This document shows, one piece after another, positions 31,989 through 40,947 of a stretch of 64,000 nucleotides of DNA. This stretch comes from CALDSL01 sp039810245 (GTDB lineage Bacteria; Chloroflexota; Anaerolineae; Anaerolineales; Anaerolineaceae): positions 41,485 through 105,484 of the forward strand of contig JBDHWQ010000011.1 of assembly GCA_039810245.1 (NCBI GenBank), in the 5' to 3' direction. The stretch's first letter is position 1. Each line of letters begins with the position of its first letter. The translations under genes were made by a program, and so were the position numbers. The notes below the pieces were generated by a model. It did not search any database, was not told the DNA's origin, and was given only the letters and a program-made list of their open reading frames with translations.

Positions 31989-34586
31989 TTACACTCCGTA
32001 AGTATGTGTGGAAACTTGGGGCGGGAATTCGATGGTGAAGCAGGCGCCCTGGCCGGGGCTGCTGCTGGCATAGATGGCGCCGCCATATTGTTCTACGATT
32101 TTGCGGCAAATGGCCAGGCCAATACCGTTGCCTTCGTAGGCTTCGCGGCTGTGCAGGCGCTGGAAAGGATGGAAAATGCGCTCGGCGTACTGGTTTTCAA
32201 AACCAATACCATTATCGCTCACCCTCACCACCAGCCAGCCATCCAGCCGGTTTTCACTTTCTATTTGGATCAGCGGTGGAACTTCAGGACGATGGAATTT
32301 TAACCCATTTCCGATCAAATTTTGAAGCAATTGGCGCATATGCGTTGGATCGGTATAAATCACCGGCAGCGGGCCGTTTTCTACACTCCCGCCGGTCTGG
32401 CTGATGCGCACTTCCAGGTCGGATACAACCTCGCGCACGATGGCGTTCAAATCCACCGCCTCGGGCGCGCGTGGGTGGGTGGTCACGCGCGAATAAGAGA
32501 GCAGATCGTTGATCATCTTCTGCATGCGTTGGGCTGCATTCTGCATGCGCTCGAGCGAATCGAGGCCTTCGGGGCTCAACATGCCGGCGCTATGTTTGCG
32601 CAGCCGGTCGCCAAAAGCCTGCACCTTGCGCAACGGTTCCTGCAGGTCGTGCGAAGTGATATAGGCAAAATCTTGAAGTTCGCGGTTGCTGCTGCGCAGC
32701 GCCTGCGCTGTGGCTTGCAGCTCGATCGTGCGCTGTTCCACACGCTGCTCCAACTGCTCATTGGCCTGGCGCAGTGCCTGTTCGGCGCGCTCGCGTTCCG
32801 CCGTGCGCTGCTGCAGGCGGGCGCGCATCTCGCTGAAGGCATCGGCCAGCCGTTGAATTTCCGTCACGCTACTTTTGGGCACGCGAACGCGGTTATTTTC
32901 GGATGCCAATTCTACCGCGGCCAGGCCCAGCTCTTCCAGCGGGCGCGATACCCACCCGGCGATGAATACGCCGGAGATGACTACCACGGACAGGAACAGC
33001 AGCAGGATGCCAAAGGCAATATCGCGCCCGGAATGGACGCCGGCCAGAGCCGCCGCCGCGGGGCGCTCCACCACCACGCCCCAGCCCAGGACGGGCACGC
33101 GGGCAAAACCAGCCAGCACGCTTTCATGGGCCGGGCCGTAGATCAGGCTGCCGTCCACGGTGCTATTCTCCAGCATGGCGCGCACCGGCGGCTGCGCCGA
33201 GAGGTCAGCAAAGTTCTGCACCAGCGCGGCCTGGGGATGCGAAATGGTACTGCCGCCTTCATCTACCAGGTATGCCACGATGGGCACGCCCTGACCCTGG
33301 TCGTTGATGAACTGGCTGACATTGTGCGAGTCCATCGAGATCATTGCCATGCCGCGGAAAGCGCCGCCAGAATCGAACAGCGGCTCGGAGAAGGCGAACA
33401 CCGGGCGGTTGTAGATGGGCGAGTTGTACACCACCGCGCCGGGCTGGCGGGTGTTGGAAACGTCTTCGAAAATGGCATAGCTGCTGAGCGAGATGGCAGG
33501 CGCGTTATCGCTGCGAGCAATAGGCTGGCCGTCGCTGCCAAACACCGAGAAAGCCAGCACGTCCGGGTAAGCGCTGCCAAAGCGCTGGAGCAACACCTCG
33601 AGCGCGGCGGTATCCATGCGCGCCAGGTCAACCTGCCCGGCCAGCACGCGCAGCGCCGAACGGTGCAGCGCGATATAATGCGAGGTGGTCTGCGCCAGGA
33701 TGGAAGCCTCGGCGCGCTGGCGATCCAGCACCTCGCGCGTAACGCTGGCCTCTTCGATCTTGCTGATCAACGTGACGGTGGTGATGAGCGGGATGGCGAC
33801 GGCCGCCACCAGCAGCAGCGACAGGCGCGTGTAGAGCAGCGAAGGGTCGAACAGATGCGCGCGGTGGCGACGCAGCACTGGCTGGAGAAGCATGAGCAGC
33901 CCAAAACCGCCATAGAACAGCGCGCCCGGCCAGATGGCATGGCGCGCCGGAACCAGGGCCGTGTACGCCAGGAAAACCACTCCGCCCAGCGTATAGATTG
34001 CCCATTCCAGCGCCCGGTTGCGGCTGGAAAACAGCTCCACTTCCATCAACAGCAGGCCGGTGACCAAAAAAATGATGCCGGCCGGCACAAGATAGCGGCG
34101 CAGCAGGTCGTAGCGCGCGTCAAAAAAAGATTGCGGCGCGAACAGGAACAGCAGCCCGTCGGTGGCGGTCAGCAGGCCCAGGAAAAGCCCCAACAGGTCG
34201 AGCGAACGGGCGGCAGGTTCGGGCTGCCTGGCGCGCGCAGCGGGTGGTATGGCGGCCAACCCCAGCGACAGGCATCCCAGCAAAGCGTAGTTTGTGGCCC
34301 AATGCCAGAAACCGGTGCGGGCAAAACCCGCCGCCAGGGTGAAAAGCACCAGGCCAGCAAAGATATGAAAAATGGCCTGCAACCAGCGTGGAGCATGGAA
34401 CAATGCCAGGCTGAGGGTAACCGCGCCCAGCATCAAAAACCCCACGCCCCATGCATCCAGCGCCCAGTGCATAACTATATATTCAGGATGATCAAACTGG
34501 TGGGGAGCGACCAAAATCAAAGCTCCCATTACCAATAGGTATCCCGCCAAAGACATCTGCACGCTGGTTACTTTGGTGTAGCGCAT
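31989..34586 (-). CDS. Membrane histidine kinase with dCache-like sensor, HAMP and phytochrome-class H-box
   Basis: The 865-residue protein starts at ATG 34586 with AGGA upstream; a TTG at 34643 would extend it by 19 residues. About seven or eight transmembrane helices (residues 10-240) form a MASE-like region. Next come a helix near 270, an extracellular double-Cache-like domain (about 290-560, 'VLAFSVFGSDGQPIARSD', 'GMAMISMDSHNV'), a further helix, HAMP and a coiled coil. HisKA with 'YITSHDLQEPLRKVQAFGDR' and HATPase ('NLIGNGLKF', 'DNGIGFENQ', 'GNGIGLAICRK') follow. The three-gene operon makes the Rcp1-like receiver its natural partner. Signal unknown; Cache domains usually bind small metabolites outside the cell. 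Confidence 0.86.
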   Translation of the reverse strand: MRYTKVTSVQMSLAGYLLVMGALILVAPHQFDHPEYIVMHWALDAWGVGFLMLGAVTLSLALFHAPRWLQAIFHIFAGLVLFTLAAGFARTGFWHWATNYALLGCLSLGLAAIPPAARARQPEPAARSLDLLGLFLGLLTATDGLLFLFAPQSFFDARYDLLRRYLVPAGIIFLVTGLLLMEVELFSSRNRALEWAIYTLGGVVFLAYTALVPARHAIWPGALFYGGFGLLMLLQPVLRRHRAHLFDPSLLYTRLSLLLVAAVAIPLITTVTLISKIEEASVTREVLDRQRAEASILAQTTSHYIALHRSALRVLAGQVDLARMDTAALEVLLQRFGSAYPDVLAFSVFGSDGQPIARSDNAPAISLSSYAIFEDVSNTRQPGAVVYNSPIYNRPVFAFSEPLFDSGGAFRGMAMISMDSHNVSQFINDQGQGVPIVAYLVDEGGSTISHPQAALVQNFADLSAQPPVRAMLENSTVDGSLIYGPAHESVLAGFARVPVLGWGVVVERPAAAALAGVHSGRDIAFGILLLFLSVVVISGVFIAGWVSRPLEELGLAAVELASENNRVRVPKSSVTEIQRLADAFSEMRARLQQRTAERERAEQALRQANEQLEQRVEQRTIELQATAQALRSSNRELQDFAYITSHDLQEPLRKVQAFGDRLRKHSAGMLSPEGLDSLERMQNAAQRMQKMINDLLSYSRVTTHPRAPEAVDLNAIVREVVSDLEVRISQTGGSVENGPLPVIYTDPTHMRQLLQNLIGNGLKFHRPEVPPLIQIESENRLDGWLVVRVSDNGIGFENQYAERIFHPFQRLHSREAYEGNGIGLAICRKIVEQYGGAIYASSSPGQGACFTIEFPPQVSTHTYGV

Positions 34587-34779
34587 GCGCCTGGATGTTC
34601 CTATTCGCTTCTCAGGTTGGTTATTCGGATGAATCGCAGCCAATAATTATTGAATTCGTATATATTGTGTCATTAAGCGTAAGAGATGTCCAGTTAAGAA
34701 CATCATTCCGCGAATGGACCTTTCCCGCATGCCCGGGTAGAATAATTCCCCTGGCCTTGCATGCCAGAGGAATTTTGGA

Positions 34780-35871
34780 TCAGGCTTCCCGGATCACTTT
34801 TTCGATCACGTCGCAGGCCTGCTCGACCAGCGAGCGGGTGGCCTGCGTGCCCATGTGGCCGATGCGGAATACCTTTCCTGCCAGCGGCCCATAGTTGCCG
34901 CCTACCACCAGCCCCCGGCGGCGGAACCCGGCGTCCAGTGCTTCCCAGCCGATCTTTTCCGGCACGATTACCGCGGTGAGCGTGGGCGACTGCACCGCGC
35001 TGGGAGCCGGGTACAGGCTGAGGCCCATACGCGCCAGCCGCGTGCGGCAGTAGGCAGCCAGATCTTCATGGCGTTTGAAGCTGGCTTCCAGTCCTTCTTT
35101 GAGCAGCAGCTCGGTGGCGGTGAGCAGCGCGGCCGTGCCGTGCCAGTAAGGCGTGTAGGGGAAGGCGCCGCTTTCGCCCACGCCATGGAAGGCTTTGAGC
35201 GAATCATAGCCCGGGTAATTCACCTGTTCGATGATCTCCCACGCGCGCGGGCTGACCGAGAGGAACGACATGCTGGCCGGCGCGGAAATCACCTTCTGCG
35301 TGCCGCCCAGGCACAGGTCGATCTTCCAGTCGTCGGTGAGCAGCGGCGCGCCGCCCGCGCTGCTGACTGCATCCACGTACAACAGCGGCACGGCGTAGGT
35401 TTCTTTCAGCTCGCCCAGCCGGTCCAGTGGGTTCAGCGTGCCGGATGGCGTTTCGCAGTGCACCACCGTGATCATTTTGGGGCGGAACTCGGCGATGGCG
35501 CGTTCCACGGCCTGCCAGTCGGTGATAGTCTGGTTATAAGGGATGTCCACCGTGCGCACCAGCGCGCCAATCGAGCGCGCCATATCGGCGATGCCAAAGC
35601 CGAACATGCCGCTGGCGATAGAGAGCACGCGATCCCCGGGGGCAATGGTGCTCTTCAGCGCGCTCCACAGCGCCAGCATGCCTTCGCCGGTCATAATCAC
35701 GACTTCATTTTCCGTGGCGTAAATGGATTGCAGGTTGAGCTGGGTGTGCTGGTACAGATCAACGTAATCTCTTTCCAGGTCGGCAGAACCATAGTTGGTG
35801 AGATAGGCTTCCAGCACCTGCTGGGGAACCTTGACAGGGCCAGGAACCATCGGAATGGGATATGTTTGCAC
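34780..35871 (-). CDS. Class V aminotransferase (alanine-glyoxylate / serine-pyruvate type)
   Basis: The 363-residue PLP enzyme has 'PGPVKVPQQVLEA' near the N-terminus, 'VIMTGEGMLALWSAL', 'TVVHCETPSGTLNPLDRLGEL', 'LLYVDAVSSAGGAPL' (the PLP-ring aspartate region) and the Schiff-base lysine in 'CLGGTQKVISAPASMS'. Length and motifs fit the AGXT/SPT/PucG subgroup, which acts on alanine or serine plus glyoxylate, or on ureidoglycine in purine breakdown. The exact substrate cannot be assigned. No operon partner; it lies between the kinase operon and slyD, all on the minus strand. Confidence 0.9.
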   Translation of the reverse strand: MQTYPIPMVPGPVKVPQQVLEAYLTNYGSADLERDYVDLYQHTQLNLQSIYATENEVVIMTGEGMLALWSALKSTIAPGDRVLSIASGMFGFGIADMARSIGALVRTVDIPYNQTITDWQAVERAIAEFRPKMITVVHCETPSGTLNPLDRLGELKETYAVPLLYVDAVSSAGGAPLLTDDWKIDLCLGGTQKVISAPASMSFLSVSPRAWEIIEQVNYPGYDSLKAFHGVGESGAFPYTPYWHGTAALLTATELLLKEGLEASFKRHEDLAAYCRTRLARMGLSLYPAPSAVQSPTLTAVIVPEKIGWEALDAGFRRRGLVVGGNYGPLAGKVFRIGHMGTQATRSLVEQACDVIEKVIREA

Positions 35872-35971
35872 GGCGCACGTCCTTTAGCAAATCTGGGAAT
35901 CGGTGCCAAACGGCTGACCGACTTATTGTAAGCCGGGATTGGTGATTTATTCAAGGGGCAGATGAAATAGA

Positions 35972-35998
35972 ACAGCGGGCGCGTTTCGCGCCCGCTGT
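35972..35998 (-). terminator. Terminator of slyD
   Basis: A perfect twelve-base stem, ACAGCGGGCGCG with TTT loop and complement, is followed on the minus strand by TTCTATTTCATC. It lies 20 bases beyond the slyD stop codon. Confidence 0.8.
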
Positions 35999-36017
35999 AT
36001 GTGGAAAAACACAGTGT

Positions 36018-36497
36018 TTACTGGATCACGCTGCCGCTGTCTAACTCATCTGGCGTAGCCGGCCGTAGATTGATCACCGTGGCATCAAAGGTCAGATCTT
36101 TGCCTGCCAGCGGATGGTTGAGGTCCATGACCAGCTTCTGCGGGCCAATCGCCACTACCGTGCCATTGAGCACGCGTCCGGTAGTATCCTGAATTTGCAA
36201 GTTGCTGCCCAGTTTGAAGATGAAGCCGGAGGGCAGGTGGTCGCGGTCGAGGTCGACCGTCATGTTGGGATCATAATCGCCAAAGGCTTCTTCGGCGGGG
36301 ATATAGATCTGGCGGTGCTCACCAATGCGCATGCCCACCAGGCGATCTTCCAGCGCCGGCAGGATCTGCGAGCGGCCATGGATAAATGTCAAAGGCGGAG
36401 CGCCGAGGGTCGAGTCGACGATGTCGTCGTTTACCGTTAATACATACGAGATGCTCACCACAACGTCGTTGGCTACCACGTATTGTTCTTGATTCAT
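36018..36497 (-). CDS. slyD: FKBP-type peptidyl-prolyl isomerase, SlyD-like
   Basis: The 159-residue cytoplasmic isomerase/chaperone has the split FKBP domain of SlyD. The first strand is 'VVVSISYVLTVNDDIVDST' and then 'PLTFIHGRSQILPALEDRLVGMRIGE'. The inserted flap (about residues 75-125) starts at 'IPAEEAFGDYDPNMT'. Return to the FKBP fold is at 'MDLNHPLAGKDLTFDATVINL'. The His-rich metal tail of E. coli SlyD is absent. It catalyses proline cis-trans isomerisation and helps folding. A perfect 18-base palindrome lies about 18 bases upstream of the start codon in its leader. Confidence 0.92.
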   Translation of the reverse strand: MNQEQYVVANDVVVSISYVLTVNDDIVDSTLGAPPLTFIHGRSQILPALEDRLVGMRIGEHRQIYIPAEEAFGDYDPNMTVDLDRDHLPSGFIFKLGSNLQIQDTTGRVLNGTVVAIGPQKLVMDLNHPLAGKDLTFDATVINLRPATPDELDSGSVIQ

Positions 36498-36514
36498 AGC
36501 GTCTCATCTCCAAT

Positions 36515-36532
36515 TGCCGGCACGTGCCGGCA
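36515..36532. repeat. Perfect 18-base palindrome upstream of slyD
   Basis: TGCCGGCACGTGCCGGCA is self-complementary. It lies between slyD (minus) and the CPBP protease gene (plus) and could be an operator or a leader hairpin. Confidence 0.45.
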
Positions 36533-36723
36533 GTACCATTAATTTCTGAACGGATCATAGCACGCGGAGCGTGCGGTCAGTAAGTGGGGATTTCCCGTTT
36601 GCCCTCATGGAAAGCCCGGGGGATGCTACCGGGTTGAAAACCGTGCGTGGCCGCCGGAGCCAACGCGGCTTTTGTGTTATGATTCAGCGTGTAGCGGTTA
36701 TCTTCCCAATCCAAGGAATCGAA

Positions 36724-37638
36724 ATGGAAAACAGCCTCGATAAACGCAGGATCGCTATCTTCCTCTTGTTCGCGTTTGGCATTGCCTGGGCCGTGGCCCT
36801 GGTCATCTGGCTGACCGGTGGGCTGATCAACAGCCCTGCGGTTGGGAATTCACAGCTCACGCTGGCCACGCTGCTGTTGGCCACGCTGTACATGTGGGCG
36901 CCGGCGCTGGCCAACCTGCTGACGCGCATCATCACCGGTGAAGGCTTTCATAACACCTGGCTGCGCCCCTATTTCCGCCGCGGCTGGCCATATTGGATCC
37001 TGGCATGGTTTATGCCAGGGATATTTACCCTGATCGGTATGGCGGTGTTCTTGCTGCTCTTCCCGCAGTACTTTGACCGTGATCTGAATTCACTGATCCT
37101 GGCGCTGCCGCCGGGCGTAAATTTGAACCTGTGGGTGTTCTTCCTGCTGGCCACGGTGCAGGCCATGATCATCGCGCCGCTGGTCAACAGCATCGCAACT
37201 TTTGGTGAAGAGTTCGGCTGGCGGGGTTACCTGCTGCAAAAGCTGCTGCCGTTGGGCAAAAAGCGCGCTCTGTTGTGGATGGGCGTGATCTGGGGCATCT
37301 GGCACTGGCCGATCATCGCCCAGGGACATAACTACGGGCTGGATTACGCCGGTTTTCCCTGGCTGGGTCTGCTGGTGATGGTCTGGTTTACCATCGTGGG
37401 CGGCATCTTCATTTCATGGGTAACGCTGCGCGCGCGCAGCGTGTGGCCGGCGGTGATTGCCCACGCGGCGATCAACGGCATCGCCGGGTTAGGCCTGCTG
37501 CTATCGCGCGGTACGCCCAACCCGCTGCTGGGCCCCAGCCCCGCAGGGCTGATCGGCTCGATTGGCTTTACGGCCTTTGCCTTGTGGATTTTCTTCAGCG
37601 ACCGCGCCCTGCCGGAGAACCCGTCCGGACAGGTGTAA
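36724..37638 (+). CDS. CPBP-family intramembrane metalloprotease (CAAX/Abi type)
   Basis: The 304-residue protein, counted from ATG 36724 with AAGGA upstream, has about eight transmembrane helices. The CPBP motifs are in place: 'TFGEEFGWRGYLLQKLL' (EExxxR), 'GVIWGIWHWPII' (histidine of motif 2) and 'AVIAHAAINGIAGL' (motif 3, HxxxN). The family cleaves membrane or prenylated substrates, or acts in bacteriocin self-immunity. It is a lone gene, and the substrate is not evident. A longer reading frame from 36571 has no membrane or family signal in its first 51 residues and is rejected. Confidence 0.9.
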   Translation: MENSLDKRRIAIFLLFAFGIAWAVALVIWLTGGLINSPAVGNSQLTLATLLLATLYMWAPALANLLTRIITGEGFHNTWLRPYFRRGWPYWILAWFMPGIFTLIGMAVFLLLFPQYFDRDLNSLILALPPGVNLNLWVFFLLATVQAMIIAPLVNSIATFGEEFGWRGYLLQKLLPLGKKRALLWMGVIWGIWHWPIIAQGHNYGLDYAGFPWLGLLVMVWFTIVGGIFISWVTLRARSVWPAVIAHAAINGIAGLGLLLSRGTPNPLLGPSPAGLIGSIGFTAFALWIFFSDRALPENPSGQV

Positions 37639-37662
37639 GGCGGGATGTTGCCGAAAAAGAAG

Positions 37663-37685
37663 GGGCGAACCCTTGCGGTTCGCCC
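37663..37685. terminator. Bidirectional terminator between CPBP and Hsp20 genes
   Basis: GGGCGAACC, loop CTTGC and GGTTCGCCC form a perfect stem flanked by A-rich and T-rich sides (AAAAAGAA and TTTTC), suited to stop transcription from both convergent genes. Confidence 0.75.
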
Positions 37686-37706
37686 TTTTCATTTGCCCTT
37701 TTCGCG

Positions 37707-38162
37707 CTAGCCTTCGATCGTCTTGCGCGCCTGGATCGGAATACGGCGCGGCTTCATTTCTTCGGCCTTTGGCAGGGTGAGGGTGAGCACGCCGGCTTCG
37801 TACTGGGCTTCGATTTTGCTGGCGTCCACCATGTTAGGCAGGGTGATGCTGCGGCTGAAGGAGCCGTAGCGGCGCTCGCGCAGCAGGTAGCGTTCTTCTT
37901 TCTTCTCTTCTTCGGCCTGCATTTCGGTGCTGAGCGTGAGCACGTGGTTGTCATAGGTGATGTTGATGTCATCCGGGTTGACGCCGGGCAGCGAAGCCTT
38001 AACAATGTAGGCATCGTTATTCTCGACCACGTCTACCGGCAGGGCCCAGCGCATGGGCTCATCCCAGCCATTGCCGTCCATCGCCTGGTCCATCATGCGG
38101 TCCACACTGCGGCGCATCTGCATCATCTCGCGAAATGGGTCCCAACGAATCACATTTGCCAT
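37707..38162 (-). CDS. Hsp20/alpha-crystallin small heat-shock protein
   Basis: The 151-residue ATP-independent holdase has an N-terminal amphipathic region ('FREMMQMRRSVDRMMDQAM') and the alpha-crystallin domain (about 40-140: 'DVVENNDAYIVKASLPGVNPDDINITYDN'). The 'YEAGVLTLTLPK' strand and a C-terminal 'RRIPIQ' complete it, the I-x-I anchor used for oligomer assembly. GGAGG lies seven bases before the ATG. The long intergenic region upstream (38163-38394) may hold heat-shock control, but I see no CIRCE element there. Confidence 0.95.
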   Translation of the reverse strand: MANVIRWDPFREMMQMRRSVDRMMDQAMDGNGWDEPMRWALPVDVVENNDAYIVKASLPGVNPDDINITYDNHVLTLSTEMQAEEEKKEERYLLRERRYGSFSRSITLPNMVDASKIEAQYEAGVLTLTLPKAEEMKPRRIPIQARKTIEG

Positions 38163-38394
38163 AACACACCTCCAAAAAGTTAAGTTATCTGGTCCGGTTT
38201 TGTTTGCGTTGTCTGTTGCTTCAAGGTCTTTTATAGCGCGGGGATATCAGAAAATTATCAGGGCAATATTGGAAGATTGTTAAAATTGGGCCGCAAGCCG
38301 GCATTACCTGCCTGCGTTTACGCGATTCTTACAGGCGTCGCGCATAATAGGACACATACGAAAGATACTGGTATAGAAATGGAAGGGCAGAATA

Positions 38395-39093
38395 TTGGCA
38401 AGCACATTTGATTTTCCGATTACGACCAACGACCAGAGCATGGAGCGCGTGCTGAGCGCCGGGCTTCCGGCGCTGCTGGTGTTTCTGGATGCGGCCGCGC
38501 CGGCTGATTTGGATGCAGCCATGCAGCGGCTGGCCAGGGCTCACGCGGGCGCGCTGCTGGTGGTGTGCGTGCCATTGAGCGATGCGCCCACGGCCGGCGC
38601 GCGCTTTGGCGTGCAGCACGGACCGGCAGTGTTGGCCGCGCGTGCTGGTGAGGTGGTTTCGCGCGCGGAACACGCCACGGCCAGCGACCTGGAGCAGCAC
38701 GCCCTGTTCCTGCTGGGCAAAGGCCCACGCCCGGCAGCCAGCGCAGCGCGTTCGGCGCCCGCCGGCGGTGCCCGGCCGGTGAACGTCACCGACGCCAGTT
38801 TTACTGAAGAGGTAATGCGCTCGCCACTGCCAGTGGTGGTCGACTTTTGGGCCCCGTGGTGTGGCCCATGCCGCAGCGTAGCACCGGCCCTCGACCGGCT
38901 GGCGCAGGAGCTGAGCGGCCGGGTGAAGATCGCCAAGATCAATGTGGACGAGAACCCGGGCGTGATGCGCCAGTTCGGCGTGCAGGGTATTCCCACTATG
39001 CTGATTGTTAAAGATGGGCGCATTGTGGATCGCTGGGTGGGCGCGCTGCCCGAGCCGGCTATCCGCAGCCATCTGGCGAAGATTATTGCCTGA
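38395..39093 (+). CDS. Two-domain thioredoxin: degenerate N-terminal fold plus active C-terminal thioredoxin
   Basis: The 232-residue protein begins at TTG 38395, set by GGAAGGG seven bases upstream. Residues about 1-110 look like a thioredoxin fold without a CxxC ('GLPALLVFLDAAAPADLDAAMQRLARAHAG'). Residues about 125-232 are a standard thioredoxin with active site 'FWAPWCGPCRSVAP' and cis-Pro 'VQGIPTMLIVKDG'. The C-terminal half should reduce disulfides with NADPH via thioredoxin reductase. The N-terminal half may bind a partner or act as a chaperone-like module. Terminator hairpin immediately follows. Confidence 0.88.
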   Translation: MASTFDFPITTNDQSMERVLSAGLPALLVFLDAAAPADLDAAMQRLARAHAGALLVVCVPLSDAPTAGARFGVQHGPAVLAARAGEVVSRAEHATASDLEQHALFLLGKGPRPAASAARSAPAGGARPVNVTDASFTEEVMRSPLPVVVDFWAPWCGPCRSVAPALDRLAQELSGRVKIAKINVDENPGVMRQFGVQGIPTMLIVKDGRIVDRWVGALPEPAIRSHLAKIIA

Positions 39094-39098
39094 AGACA

Positions 39099-39124
39099 AA
39101 AGCCCCGGCGAGCGCCGGGGCTTT
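39099..39124 (+). terminator. Terminator of the thioredoxin gene
   Basis: AAAGCCCCGGC, loop GAGC and GCCGGGGCTTT form a perfect eleven-base stem just after the stop codon, ending in TTT. It may also serve the convergent hydrolase gene. Confidence 0.8.
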
Positions 39125-39144
39125 GTCGTTCATGGAAAGCCGCT

Positions 39145-40947
39145 CTAGAATGCGAAGTGGGTGGCCTGGCCTGCGACGATGATCCAGGTGATCAGGATGG
39201 CGCACAGGAATGCGCCGGTCCACACGCGGCCGGTCTTGCGGAAGAAGAAGGTCACGATCATGGCGACGATGGCCAGCAGCGGTAGGAACTGGTAGCCGAC
39301 GATGGTCAGCAGCGGCTCTGCAGGAATGGCCAGCAGCCCGGTGGAAAGCAGGGTGGCATACTGGATGATGAGCAGCACGGCGATGCCGCCGATGAGCAGG
39401 GCGATATTGATGCCCATAGCTGCCGCCATGCTCACGTTACGGCGAACCTGCCCGCTGAGAACCACGTTGAGCATGAGGAAGAACAGGATGAACGGGATCA
39501 GATAGCCGAGGAAGATGCGGAACTGCAGCGGGCTGAAGGGCTTGATCGCCAGTACCCACCAGCGGAAATCGGTCTTGAAGAAGAAGTCGACCAGCAGGAG
39601 CTGCAGGTAACCGAAGGCTGCGATGGCAAGCGCCAGCAGGAACGAGCGCCAGATTTTCATGCCGTTGAGGCGTTCGCGCCAGGTGAGGCCATAGTTATCG
39701 GCCGTGGCGCCGGTTTTCTTGTTGAGGAAGAAGTGCCACAGCAGGAACAGGACCAGGGTGATCAGCCCGTTACCCAGCGCCCAGAACATGATGCCGGTAG
39801 TTAGGTTTTGCGGGAAGAGCGCGGTAGGCGCCCAGGGGGCATCCGCCAGGTGCTGCAGCGGGAAGAAGGTGAGGGCGGGAATGGCGGTGGTGAGCAGGGC
39901 AGCCAGCCACCAGCCTGGGCCGGAAATGCCGCGGAATTCGGGCAGCGGGTCGCGCAGGACGCCGAAGAAGTGCGTGCGCAGCAGCAGCGCGCCGAAAGCG
40001 AACAGCGACATGACCATGCCGATCAGCGCGACCAGCGTGCCAAACTCTTTCCATGGCCAGATCTGGTCGCTGGCGGGTAGGCCGTTGCCGCCTTGCAGCG
40101 TCTGCTGGAACCAATCGATCGCGTCACCAATGGCAACGGTCGACAGGTGATCGCCGGGGTGGTTGGTGACCGGCTGGTAGAGCATGCGCGCCGTGCCGTC
40201 AGCGATGGAGCCGTACAGCTTGCCGACTTCCACCGTATCGGTGGTGCCAAACACGGCCTTGAGCTTGTCGGTGGTGATGATATCCTGCGCGCGCGGGGAG
40301 AGCCACATCAGCCCGGAGAACTCATCGTACTTGCTGAACACCAGCCCCAGGTTGCGCGGGAAGGTAGGCGTGCCATCCGGCGCGCCATACGTGCCGGTGG
40401 ACGAGCCTTGCAGCATAATCGCCTGGTAGCCGTCCGGAATAACCGACGCGGCGATGACCGAAGCCCAACCGCCCATCGAGTGGCCTTCCAGGCCGATGTT
40501 GTTCTTATCAACAAAGTTGAGCGTGCGCATATAGGCCAGCCCGTCCGGGCCGCCAAAGCCGTTGGCAAACGCCGGCGGATCTGAGTAGCCGTGGCCAGTC
40601 TGGTCCAGCGCCAGCACTACGTAGCCGCGGCGCGCGAACTCGATGGCGTAGCCGCTCTGCGTCTCGCGCGAGTTGATGTAGCCATGGGTTGCCACCACGC
40701 CGGGGGCGGGCGCGTCTGCGCTGACGCCGTCCGGAATGTAGAGCAGGGCGCTCATCATCAGGCCATTCGCACCGGCAAAGCGTACGTCGCGCACAGTGAC
40801 CTTGCCGAAATTGGTCTGCACCAGGTTGGCGAGCAGGCTGCCGAGCAGCACCAGTAACAGCGAAACGACCAGCAAGCGGGTCATGTTACGGGGCGGCGGC
40901 TCATCCAACAGACGCCGATCTTTTGGAACCGTGACTTTCTTCGCCAT
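39145..40947 (-). CDS. Membrane protein: extracytoplasmic alpha/beta hydrolase plus eight-helix C-terminal domain
   Basis: The 600-residue protein, counted from ATG 40947 with GGAGG seven bases upstream, has one N-terminal anchor ('LLVVSLLLVLLGSLLANLV'). A hydrolase domain (about 45-320) follows with 'VVATHGYINSRETQSGYAIEFARRGYVVLALDQTGHGYS' and nucleophile elbow 'LEGHSMGGWAS'. About eight transmembrane helices then end at residue 600. The hydrolase probably faces the outside and may act on lipid or peptide signals. I do not know a named family for this fusion. An upstream M at 40971 would add an unlikely N-terminal tail. Confidence 0.78.
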   Translation of the reverse strand: MAKKVTVPKDRRLLDEPPPRNMTRLLVVSLLLVLLGSLLANLVQTNFGKVTVRDVRFAGANGLMMSALLYIPDGVSADAPAPGVVATHGYINSRETQSGYAIEFARRGYVVLALDQTGHGYSDPPAFANGFGGPDGLAYMRTLNFVDKNNIGLEGHSMGGWASVIAASVIPDGYQAIMLQGSSTGTYGAPDGTPTFPRNLGLVFSKYDEFSGLMWLSPRAQDIITTDKLKAVFGTTDTVEVGKLYGSIADGTARMLYQPVTNHPGDHLSTVAIGDAIDWFQQTLQGGNGLPASDQIWPWKEFGTLVALIGMVMSLFAFGALLLRTHFFGVLRDPLPEFRGISGPGWWLAALLTTAIPALTFFPLQHLADAPWAPTALFPQNLTTGIMFWALGNGLITLVLFLLWHFFLNKKTGATADNYGLTWRERLNGMKIWRSFLLALAIAAFGYLQLLLVDFFFKTDFRWWVLAIKPFSPLQFRIFLGYLIPFILFFLMLNVVLSGQVRRNVSMAAAMGINIALLIGGIAVLLIIQYATLLSTGLLAIPAEPLLTIVGYQFLPLLAIVAMIVTFFFRKTGRVWTGAFLCAILITWIIVAGQATHFAF

